NCBI GenBank assembly: GCA_938075155.1
Contig: CALJGL010000010.1
Location: 24,845-88,844 of the forward strand
Source of the DNA: UBA12191 sp009937185
Lineage (GTDB): Bacteria; Planctomycetota; UBA8108; UBA1146
DNA length: 64,000 bases
Direction: 5' to 3'
A program made the position numbers and the translations under genes. The notes beneath the pieces were generated by a model. The model was not told where the DNA came from, did no database searches, and saw only the letters and a program-made list of their open reading frames with translations. Below are positions 55,232-62,360 of the stretch, one piece after another (the stretch's first letter is position 1; each line of letters begins with the position of its first letter).

Positions 55232-56023
55232 CTAGAGTCGAGCGTCCAGTCTTCGTGTATCGACAGCAAACTGTCCGATTTTGAGACGTGGGCTTTCTCG
55301 GTGAAGGTCTGATCCTCCACAGGCTCCCAGTTCGTGTGTTTCCTGAAACTCTCTCGCCACTTTGCGATGAGGAGTCCCTAGATTTTTATAAAGGCTCTCC
55401 ACTCCGTCGAGACCCGCTTTTATAAGTCTTTCGCCATGGGTCTTAATCTGATCTGCCTGAGGGTGTGCCCAATACGTGAGCCCGTCCAGCTCGTGGACTT
55501 GTTGGAATGCTTCTTCAGCCGTGATTTGTGGCCGCCGAAAGATGCCTAGGCGCAGCCATTGTCGAAATGCCTGCCCCGCAGAATCGCAAAGGCCACCACG
55601 TATCAATGCACGTGCGACATGCGATCGGCACGGAACCGAAGATCCTGTTTCTGCTTCAAAGTCTTTCCATAGAAGTGGAATCCCGGATTCCCGCAGCTGG
55701 CTTACTCCGTTGAGCACCCTTTCTTTACGGTCAGTTTCCAGTAATTTCCCCCAGCTGAGGATTTCGTCCGACAAGCCTTTTGGGAAATAGGCCAACATGT
55801 GCAGATCTGAGTCTCCGACTTGGCAAGACATTTCTATTCCGGGGAGTAGTCGCATCGTTTTTGGAAGAACGAGGTCAGAGGAATATGCTCCGAATGTGTC
55901 ATGGTCACAGAATGAGAGAAGACAAAGGCTTTTGGCGGATCGATCGATGAGTTCCTGTGCCGTATGTGCCCCATCGCTATTGATGGTATGAACGTGCAAG
56001 TCCGCACGATGTGTAGATCTCAT
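55232..56023 (-). CDS. PHP-domain phosphoesterase
   Basis: A 263-residue metal-dependent phosphoesterase of the PHP family. Metal motifs are visible: ADLHVHTINSDG (N-terminus), FCDHDTFGAY, the GIEMSC segment, HP in YWAHPQADQI and CGGSDLHRES near the C-terminus. The order fits the RNase AM/YciV-type group that trims RNA or cleaves 3',5'-bisphosphates. The ATG at 56023 overlaps the gltX stop (TAATG); a longer start at 56044 is possible. It forms an operon with gltX and ribE. Confidence 0.78.
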   Translation of the reverse strand: MRSTHRADLHVHTINSDGAHTAQELIDRSAKSLCLLSFCDHDTFGAYSSDLVLPKTMRLLPGIEMSCQVGDSDLHMLAYFPKGLSDEILSWGKLLETDRKERVLNGVSQLRESGIPLLWKDFEAETGSSVPCRSHVARALIRGGLCDSAGQAFRQWLRLGIFRRPQITAEEAFQQVHELDGLTYWAHPQADQIKTHGERLIKAGLDGVESLYKNLGTPHRKVAREFQETHELGACGGSDLHRESPRLKIGQFAVDTRRLDARL

Positions 56024-57492
56024 TATTGTCGTAATATTTCGCAAGCACGATCGATGCGTTCGACGGACTGTTTTGCTCCGAGGGCTCCGATCACTTCAAT
56101 TAAATCAGGTGAGTCTTTTCTTGAAGTGAGGGCGAATCGCAACGGCATAAAGAGGAAGGGTTTTTTCCAACCGTGCTGGGAGATTAATTCATCGAGTCCC
56201 GAGGCGATGGCGTCATGCTTGAATGAAGCCAGTGATCCAAAGAACTCCGAGGCCGCTTTTAATGCCGCAAGAGATGTCTCTGCATCGCTTTTCTTCGGAA
56301 CGAGATCTTCTTTTGTTGGAGGCTCAGGTGTTTGGAAAAACCAACGGGTTTTATCGGTGAACTCTCCTAGGCGTGTCAGTCGATCGATCATCATGGGCAA
56401 GATCTCAAGGATCCGTTCTTTGGATTCTCCTTCAGGCCCAAATCCCTCTGAAAGAATACGATCTGCCAAAGTATCTATAGGAAGTTTGCGGATATGCATC
56501 CCGTTGAGCCAGTCCAGTTTCGTCATGTCGAAAATTGGGGCACCTGTCGAGAGTTTTTCAATGCAGAATTGCTCTTCAAAAGTCTCCATATCAAAGACTT
56601 CGTTGTCGTCTTCAGGGGCCCAACCCATCAAAGCAAGGAAGTTTAAAATAGCTTCCGGAAGGTAGCCTTCCTGACGGAACCAATTGAGGCTGACCGGATT
56701 TTTACGCTTTGAGATTTTGCTCTTGTCTGCATTCCTGAGGAGAGAGACATGAAGAAAGGTCGGAAGAGGTTCGTCGAGAGCTTCATAGAGGAGCACGTGC
56801 TTGGGAGTCGAAATTAACCACTCTTCAGCACGGATCACATGAGTGATGCCAAACGAGATGTCGTCAGCGACATTGGCCAAATGGTAAGTCGGGAAACCGT
56901 CTGTTTTGATAAGAACTTGGTCATCTATCTCATCGTTTGAAACACGGATTTCTCCTCTAAGACGATCTTTGAAGACGGTCTCTCCGCTATTTGGAACTTT
57001 CAGTCGAATGACGTGGGGTTCTCCAGCAGTGGCTCTTCGTTCGGAGTCTTCAGGAGAAATTTCTCGGCAAGCCCCGTCGTAGCCCAAACGTTGTTTATTC
57101 GCTTTTTGATCTTCTCTCAGTTCAGAGATGCGATCTGCGGTACAGAAACAGCGATAAGAATGACCACTCGCCATGAGTCGTTCGATCAATGATTGGTAAT
57201 GTTCGAGCCGTTCGCTTTGCCGATATGGGGCATGAGGGCCGCCTTTGTCCGGACCTTCGTCCCAATTGAGGCCGAGCCACTCTAGGGCGTGAAAGATGTG
57301 GTCCTCACTGGTGGCTTGATAACGAGATCTGTCCGTATCGTCGATGCGCAGAAGGAATTGTCCTCCTCCTTGACGTGCGTGAGTTCTATTGAAGAGAGCG
57401 ACGTACGCGGTTCCGACGTGGGGATCTCCGGTTGGGCTGGGAGCCACCCGCACTCTGGGAGGATGATTTGAAGAAGTTTCTGAAGCACTCAT
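56023..57492 (-). CDS. gltX: Glutamate-tRNA ligase
   Basis: A 489-residue class I aminoacyl-tRNA synthetase that charges tRNA(Glu). The HIGH-type motif reads PSPTGDPHVGTAY near residue 23, with LLRIDDTDRSRY following, and the KMSKS motif is KISKRKNPVSL near 255. The protein has the usual length. The ATG at 57492 overlaps the ribE stop (ATGA). Discrimination between GluRS and GlnRS-like forms is by the general length and the GluRS-type HVG motif; it could be non-discriminating. Confidence 0.93.
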   Translation of the reverse strand: MSASETSSNHPPRVRVAPSPTGDPHVGTAYVALFNRTHARQGGGQFLLRIDDTDRSRYQATSEDHIFHALEWLGLNWDEGPDKGGPHAPYRQSERLEHYQSLIERLMASGHSYRCFCTADRISELREDQKANKQRLGYDGACREISPEDSERRATAGEPHVIRLKVPNSGETVFKDRLRGEIRVSNDEIDDQVLIKTDGFPTYHLANVADDISFGITHVIRAEEWLISTPKHVLLYEALDEPLPTFLHVSLLRNADKSKISKRKNPVSLNWFRQEGYLPEAILNFLALMGWAPEDDNEVFDMETFEEQFCIEKLSTGAPIFDMTKLDWLNGMHIRKLPIDTLADRILSEGFGPEGESKERILEILPMMIDRLTRLGEFTDKTRWFFQTPEPPTKEDLVPKKSDAETSLAALKAASEFFGSLASFKHDAIASGLDELISQHGWKKPFLFMPLRFALTSRKDSPDLIEVIGALGAKQSVERIDRACEILRQ

Positions 57493-58112
57493 GATCCATC
57501 TCGTTCCTTCAAGAGGGTTTCAACCCAACGTCCGAAGTGATCCATTTCAAGATTGAGGAGGTCTCCCACTTTTCGTTGTGCAAAGGCGGTGACTTCCATT
57601 GTGTGGGGAATCAGTGCGACTGAAAAATGGAGAGGATCACTGTCTACAACTGTAAGGCTGACGCCATCCAGGGTGACGGATCCTTTGGCGACGGTTCTGA
57701 ATGGGGCTTCAGCAGGGACAGAAATGTCCCATATCACTTCACCGTCATTTTCTTTGATAGATTTCAGGGTCCCTAAAGTATCTACGTGACCGGTCACGTA
57801 GTGCCCCCCCATTCGATCCCCCATTCGAAGTGCTCGCTCTAAATGAACGCCGTCACCAGTTTGTCTCTGACCCAAGCTGGTGCATCTCATAGTTTCAGGG
57901 ATAACGTCAAATCCGAGGGTCGTCCCCTGGGAGACAAGGGTCAAGCAAGCTCCATTGACGGATATGCTCTCTCCTGCCTCCAGGTCCTGCCAAGGGGCGA
58001 GGTTTCCGGACATTGAGGAAATGGGGGTCGATTCCAAATCCAGCCGAATTCCGGCAGAATGAGGGGTAATTGAGGCTATTTTGTGGGTTTTTTCGACAAG
58101 TCCTGTGAACAC
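57489..58112 (-). CDS. ribE: Riboflavin synthase alpha subunit
   Basis: A 207-residue enzyme that forms riboflavin from two lumazine molecules. The start is the GTG at 58112, which gives the family N-terminus FTGLVEKTHKI; the frame upstream lacks it. The two homologous barrels are visible: ISVNGACLTL with MRCTSL, and MGGHYVTGHVDTLG with KGSVTLDGVSLTVV. GGTGG lies before the start. It is the first gene of the ribE-gltX-PHP operon. No FMN riboswitch was recognised upstream. Confidence 0.93.
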   Translation of the reverse strand: MFTGLVEKTHKIASITPHSAGIRLDLESTPISSMSGNLAPWQDLEAGESISVNGACLTLVSQGTTLGFDVIPETMRCTSLGQRQTGDGVHLERALRMGDRMGGHYVTGHVDTLGTLKSIKENDGEVIWDISVPAEAPFRTVAKGSVTLDGVSLTVVDSDPLHFSVALIPHTMEVTAFAQRKVGDLLNLEMDHFGRWVETLLKERDGS

Positions 58113-58134
58113 ATGCCCACCTTTCAGTAGCAGG

Positions 58135-58254
58135 CTACGGCAGAGGCTGGGAAACTGCCACCAATCCGAAGAAGACGATGGCCCCAAGGTGCAAATAAAA
58201 CTTAAAAGTCGTTATTTTCCGTTTCTTGACCGGTGTATCTGACAAGGCTATCAT
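58135..58254 (-). CDS. Possible 39-residue single-helix membrane protein
   Basis: From ATG 58254 a small frame reads a basic N-terminus (TPVKKRKITTFKFYLH) and a hydrophobic helix (LGAIVFFGLVAVSQPLP), then stops 22 bp before the ribE start. A longer frame to 58452 is open but less convincing. There is no strong ribosome site. The charge and helix arrangement look like a real small membrane protein, but no family was recognised. Confidence 0.33.
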   Translation of the reverse strand: MIALSDTPVKKRKITTFKFYLHLGAIVFFGLVAVSQPLP

Positions 58255-58640
58255 GCGCTGCTTAGAGCCGGATCGGATTTGCGGGGCAGGCCTCGTGAAA
58301 AAAGTCTTTAGGCAACGATCGCTTGCGATCATTCTGGAATAATCTGGAAGCTTTTCTTCTATTCGAGGGAGCGATCCGGTTTGTTCAGCACATAATTCGG
58401 ATATCTTGCGAAGAAGTGTTGGGTGTCTCTTTCGAGGAGTCACGAGCACCACATATGCGGGCGACCTGGAGGTCGTCTGGTCACTTAAATTTTGACAAGA
58501 TCATCGGGCTATTCGCCACGTCTCGGGGAGACGACAAGATGATCGTTGAATGTCTGTGATCGAGGGACGGGAACGTCTATCCATCAAATGCAACACACCG
58601 TTGCTGAATGGGACCTCGGCCAGAAGGAACTGGAGAAGAG
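58255..58640. other. Intergenic region upstream of the coiled-coil gene
   Basis: About 385 bp without a convincing gene on the plus strand. It contains a palindrome CGACCTGGAGGTCG (58462-58475) and a TTGACA at 58492 with no good -10 box at the right distance. The promoter of the coiled-coil gene may be here, but I cannot place it with confidence. Confidence 0.4.
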
Positions 58641-59495
58641 ATGAGCGGGCTCGCCAAATTTTTCGTGGTGATCAATCTCGTCCTGGCACTCTTTTTTCTA
58701 GGAGTGAGTGCAACGCTTTTCAAGACCCAAAAGAATTGGAAAGACGCAGCAGAGGACGCACTAGAGAAACATCAGGTTAGTGTCGTAAAGAGCGAGGCGA
58801 TGAAGAAAGCCCTAGAAGGCACCATCGATCTTAGTCAAAAGAATGTCGATTCTCTTTCACGTGAAAAAGAGCAATTAGGCACTCAGGTGACAACACTTCA
58901 GAATGAGAATGGTGATCTTCGTAAGGAGAAAGCCAGCCTGAATACAAAGGTTTCTGATTTGGAGAGTCGAGTCGCCCAAAAGGATGAGCACCTTCAGGAC
59001 AAGGATTCCAATATTGCTCGTCTTGAGGATGAGATTTCTCGTCTGAACACAGAAGCTCAGGATTCAGCGACGGCTAAGAAAGTTGCAGAAGGACTCCGTA
59101 ACCGTGCCCTTCTCGACAAAGAGCAGTTGTCCCAAGAGAATGAAGCCATCAATAAAGAGCTCACCGCTCTCAGGTCTGATTTCGATGACCAAAAGCTTCT
59201 GATCTCAAGAATCGTTGATTCTGGAGTTCGTCTTCCCGATATCGGTGTGGCTACTGCCCCTCCCATTGACGGTATGGTTGTCGGAGTTCAAGAGGGTGTC
59301 GTAGTCCTTTCTGTCGGTAAAGACGACGGAGTCGAAGTAGGCTACGAATTCACTATCTACGACGGAAATACCTTCATTGGTAAAGTACAGGTCACCAAGG
59401 TTCTGGATGACATGGCCGGGTGCACGATTCTTTTCGAAGAATCTGGGCGTAAAATTAGTGACGGCAACAAAGCCTCCACTCGTTTGACCAGCTGA
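58641..59495 (+). CDS. MreC-like membrane coiled-coil protein
   Basis: A 284-residue protein. The ATG at 58641 has GGAG eight bases upstream; the longer frame from 58608 has none. An N-terminal helix (FFVVINLVLALFFLGVSATL) is followed by about 150 residues of coiled coil with Lys/Glu/Leu heptads (residues about 35-190). A small beta-rich domain ends it (VVGVQEGVVVLSVGKDDGVE and YEFTIYDGNTFIGKVQVTKV). The order membrane helix, coiled coil, beta domain is that of MreC. It is 13 bp upstream of a small membrane protein and lies near mreB, so a cell-shape role is a fair inference; no named family was recognised. Confidence 0.6.
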   Translation: MSGLAKFFVVINLVLALFFLGVSATLFKTQKNWKDAAEDALEKHQVSVVKSEAMKKALEGTIDLSQKNVDSLSREKEQLGTQVTTLQNENGDLRKEKASLNTKVSDLESRVAQKDEHLQDKDSNIARLEDEISRLNTEAQDSATAKKVAEGLRNRALLDKEQLSQENEAINKELTALRSDFDDQKLLISRIVDSGVRLPDIGVATAPPIDGMVVGVQEGVVVLSVGKDDGVEVGYEFTIYDGNTFIGKVQVTKVLDDMAGCTILFEESGRKISDGNKASTRLTS

Positions 59496-59508
59496 AAAGG
59501 AGGTTCTC

Positions 59509-59748
59509 ATGTACGATCAACCAATCGTTGAAAGAAAAGACTCGAGTCCTCTGGGAACCAGTCTTCTGGGTGTGGCGACATTTTGCCTGATTTTTGCCTC
59601 AGCACTGCTGTGTTTGAGTCTTAAAGAGTTTTCGATGCCCAATTCCACTCCGACCGAGAGTGCTAAGAAATGGGAGAAAACTGCCAAGAAGACCTGGGAC
59701 AGATCGAATGATCTTTTTCAAGGAGTGGTGACCGACGGAGACGAATAG
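59509..59748 (+). CDS. Small membrane protein of 79 residues
   Basis: A very strong ribosome site (AAAAGGAGGTTCTC) precedes the ATG at 59509. After a short cytoplasmic N-terminus, one hydrophobic segment (SLLGVATFCLIFASALLCLS) is followed by a charged C-terminal half (ESAKKWEKTAKKTWDRS). It is 13 bp after the coiled-coil gene and ahead of a terminator, so the two form an operon. No family was recognised; its function may be tied to the coiled-coil protein. Confidence 0.7.
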   Translation: MYDQPIVERKDSSPLGTSLLGVATFCLIFASALLCLSLKEFSMPNSTPTESAKKWEKTAKKTWDRSNDLFQGVVTDGDE

Positions 59749-59771
59749 TTCTCCTCGTGTGACCATGTTTC

Positions 59772-59814
59772 AAGGCCCGCCTCCCTACACGGGGAGGCGG
59801 GCCTTTTTCTTTTG
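59772..59814 (+). terminator. Rho-independent terminator
   Basis: A 14-bp GC-rich stem (AAGGCCCGCCTCCC with its complement GGGAGGCGGGCCTT) encloses a six-base loop and is followed by a T-rich tail (tttctttt). It ends the coiled-coil/small-membrane-protein operon and separates it from mreB. Confidence 0.92.
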
Positions 59815-59935
59815 AACTGTGGGTGTCATAACGACGTTCTATTGCTTACGATACGGGGCCGATCGAGGGGTGGAGCTTAGAGAAACTCTCTTCTTTTGAT
59901 CGACCGTAATTACGCCGCGGGGAAAAAATAAGTGC

Positions 59936-59980
59936 TGCATCGCACGGAACTGCATCGCACGGAACTGCATCGCACGAAGA
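59936..59980. repeat. 15-bp tandem repeat, three copies
   Basis: The unit tgcatcgcacggaac starts at 59936, 59951 and 59966; the third ends gaaga. It lies 53 bp upstream of mreB in the probable leader or promoter zone. Confidence 0.85.
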
Positions 59981-60000
59981 TGTGTCTCATGCAGATTTGT

Positions 60001-60018
60001 TGGAAACACATGTTTCCA
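60001..60018. repeat. Palindrome upstream of mreB
   Basis: TGGAAACA and TGTTTCCA form an 8-bp inverted repeat separated by CA. It lies 15 bp before the mreB ATG, just ahead of its ribosome site. It could be an operator or a small hairpin in the leader. Confidence 0.55.
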
Positions 60019-60032
60019 GAGGGGAAGAGTCA

Positions 60033-61106
60033 ATGGTGTTTAGAATCGCACAAAATTTGACGAGTCGTTTCTTAGGTAGGTTTTCTACTGACCTTGGAAT
60101 CGATCTCGGGACTGCGAACACGCTGGTTTGCGTGAGCGGTCGTGGAGTTGTTGTCAGCGAACCTTCAGTTGTGGCTGTCAAATCCGGAACTAATCAGGTT
60201 CTTTTGGACGGTGCTGCCGTAGGCCGCGTTGCCAAAGAGATGATGGGCCGAACTCCGACCTCTATCGAAGCTGTACGCCCCCTCCAAGACGGTGTCATTG
60301 CTGACTTCGAAATCACAGAAGCAATGCTGAAGTATTTCATCAACAGTGTTCAGGGAGAATCTCTCTTCTTTAGCCCTCGCGTTGTCATTGCTGTTCCTAG
60401 TGGTATCACTGCGGTTGAAAAACGCGCAGTTTACAACTCTGCTGAAAGAGCCGGCGCTCGTAAGGTTTACCTCGTTGAGGAACCCAGAGCTGCGGGCTTA
60501 GGTGCTGGTTTGCCCATTGAGGACCCCATCGCCAGCATGATCGTTGATATCGGTGGAGGTACGACTGAAATTGCAGTTCTGTCGCTCGCTGACGTTGTCA
60601 CGAGTGTCTCCCTGCGTATCGCCGGTGACGACATGGACGATGCCATCGTTCAATACATGAAGAAGAATTATAATTTGTTTGTGGGTCCTCTCACAGCGGA
60701 ACAGATCAAGATCAAACTGGGTTCAGCTTTTGAGTTGGATCAAGAACTTGAGATGGAAGTCAAAGGCCGCGACTTAATCGGCAATCTACCACGCAGTACA
60801 AGTGTTACGAGCGAGGAGATTCGGGAAGCTTTGGCAGATCCCATCCGTCAGATTCTCGACGGTATTAAAGAGACGTTAGAGAAAACCGATCCTGAGTTAT
60901 GTGCGGATTTGATTCAGCAAGGAATCGTGCTCTGTGGAGGCGGTGTTCTTTTGCGAGGCCTCGACGAATTGATTCGCAAGGAGACGGGCCTTCCGGTTCG
61001 GATAGCGGATGATCCACTGACGTGCGTGGCGCGCGGGACGGCAATATTCCTTGAACGTCTCGATCAATACGCGTCCGTATTGGATACCATTGAAGACGAT
61101 TTCTAG
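60033..61106 (+). CDS. mreB: Rod-shape actin-like protein MreB
   Basis: A 357-residue actin-like ATPase that organises lateral cell-wall growth. The phosphate-1 motif TDLGIDLGTANTLV lies near residue 19, the second phosphate motif SMIVDIGGGTTEIAVLSL near 163, and the adenosine motif IVLCGGGVLLRGLDELI near 305. The start ATG at 60033 (MVFRIAQNLTSRFLGRF) has AGAGGGGAAG upstream; the frame is open from 59982 without such a site. It is followed by mreC (45 bp), mreD and mrdA. Possession of mreB fits a PVC bacterium that makes peptidoglycan. Confidence 0.96.
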   Translation: MVFRIAQNLTSRFLGRFSTDLGIDLGTANTLVCVSGRGVVVSEPSVVAVKSGTNQVLLDGAAVGRVAKEMMGRTPTSIEAVRPLQDGVIADFEITEAMLKYFINSVQGESLFFSPRVVIAVPSGITAVEKRAVYNSAERAGARKVYLVEEPRAAGLGAGLPIEDPIASMIVDIGGGTTEIAVLSLADVVTSVSLRIAGDDMDDAIVQYMKKNYNLFVGPLTAEQIKIKLGSAFELDQELEMEVKGRDLIGNLPRSTSVTSEEIREALADPIRQILDGIKETLEKTDPELCADLIQQGIVLCGGGVLLRGLDELIRKETGLPVRIADDPLTCVARGTAIFLERLDQYASVLDTIEDDF

Positions 61107-61150
61107 GCCAGACAGTACTTAAGGTCTGACTCTGATCCCCCCGGAGGTCC

Positions 61151-61852
61151 GTGAAACGCAGGCAGACGGCATATTGGGCCATCGGTTGCTGGCTTCTCCT
61201 TACTCTCGTTGCTTTTGGGTTAGAACAATTGTTCTCCTCCCCAAAGCGGCGGGAATTCAATCGATCCATCGTCGATCGAGCCATTCAGCAAGAGTTGATC
61301 GCTGAATCCGAAGTCCAGGCCGCACTGACTCGTCAACAATTGATGGATATGTGGCTTCCGCTTTCGGCCAATTTCACTCTCGTTCCAGCCCTTATGACAC
61401 CTGTCCGTGACCGATCTCCCCTGCGAAGTACCGGGCGTATCGATCGTGGTGAGGAATCTGGATTAACCGCGGGTATGGGTATTGTCAGCAGCTCTGGAGT
61501 TGTCGGTCGAATTGTTGCTGTGGGTGAAGGTTGGAGTCGAATCCAATTAGCGGACGACCCAGGCTTCGTTATTCCATGCGTCGATGAACAAGGAAATAGA
61601 GGAATCATTGGCGGAGCTTCTTATTCAGGAGAAGGTCGTATCAAGTTTCGGTTAAGTCATCTCGAACTCAGTCTGAATGAAATCATCACGACAGATGGTT
61701 CCGGTGGAGTTTTTCCAGCAAATGTCTATCTAGGTATCGTAGCTGAAAACAGAACTCCTGTGAAAGAGTCGCGAATCTTGTTCCCACAAAATTTAGGTAC
61801 TGAAAAAGAGGTGGTGATCTTTGTACCTATTGAGCCTAGGGTTGGACGATGA
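61151..61852 (+). CDS. mreC: Rod-shape protein MreC
   Basis: A 233-residue, short MreC (usually about 270-330). It starts at GTG 61151 behind GGAGGTCC. One N-terminal helix (AIGCWLLLTLVAFGLEQLF) is followed by a shorter coiled coil and the beta-barrel core: GRIDRGEESGLTAGMGIVSS, GVVGRIVAVGEGWSRIQLAD and DDPGFVIPCVDE. It links MreB and the PBPs in the periplasm. The last base overlaps mreD by 4 bp (ATGA). Confidence 0.85.
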   Translation: MKRRQTAYWAIGCWLLLTLVAFGLEQLFSSPKRREFNRSIVDRAIQQELIAESEVQAALTRQQLMDMWLPLSANFTLVPALMTPVRDRSPLRSTGRIDRGEESGLTAGMGIVSSSGVVGRIVAVGEGWSRIQLADDPGFVIPCVDEQGNRGIIGGASYSGEGRIKFRLSHLELSLNEIITTDGSGGVFPANVYLGIVAENRTPVKESRILFPQNLGTEKEVVIFVPIEPRVGR

Positions 61853-62331
61853 AGTGGAGCATACTTTTTTTGCTGACGGCTCTCTCGATATGGACTTCTT
61901 ATGTCTACTCCGGTGTGATCGGATCGTCGCTCTCGCTGTTGGATCCGGTTTTGATACTTCTCGCATGGTTTTGTTTGCAGGATGAATGGCCGCGTATATT
62001 AGCCGTATCAGCAATGGTTCTGCTGTATCGCTTGTCTTTTACAATTGCGACGCCTCTTGAAGTCGTGATTCCCCCATTAGCATTGATTTTTACGATTCGA
62101 ATGCTGAGCGGTGGTATCAGTCCTTTTCATTCTTGGAGACGTTTCTTAATTGTTGTCCCTGCTCTTTGTCTCTCTCACTTAATTTCGAAATTTATCCTCT
62201 TTAGGGTCTTCGATTTATCCATCGAGCGAATCTTGCTGGATGTTGCTTTGGCCTTTATCGTTTCAGCAACCATGTTTTCAGTACTCGACGTCATACGACC
62301 GCTGCTAAAAACAGCGAAATACCCCGATTAG
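61849..62331 (+). CDS. mreD: Rod-shape protein MreD
   Basis: A 160-residue hydrophobic protein with about five helices, of the usual MreD size. Its sequence is poorly conserved, as in the family, so the call rests mainly on position between mreC and mrdA and on the helix pattern (LLDPVLILLAWFCLQDEWP, ILLDVALAFIVSATMF). It overlaps mreC by 4 bp and precedes mrdA by 29 bp. Confidence 0.75.
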   Translation: MKWSILFLLTALSIWTSYVYSGVIGSSLSLLDPVLILLAWFCLQDEWPRILAVSAMVLLYRLSFTIATPLEVVIPPLALIFTIRMLSGGISPFHSWRRFLIVVPALCLSHLISKFILFRVFDLSIERILLDVALAFIVSATMFSVLDVIRPLLKTAKYPD

Positions 62332-62360
62332 TTCAGTCGGAATTTAATAGGAAGGTCCTC

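Noticed and set aside
55964..56665. A 233-codon plus-strand open frame
   Set aside because: It is antisense to gltX, which has its active-site motifs; the predicted protein is serine- and arginine-rich shadow sequence.
57489..58187. A longer riboflavin synthase starting at 58187
   Set aside because: The family N-terminus FTGLVE begins at the GTG at 58112, with a ribosome site just before it.
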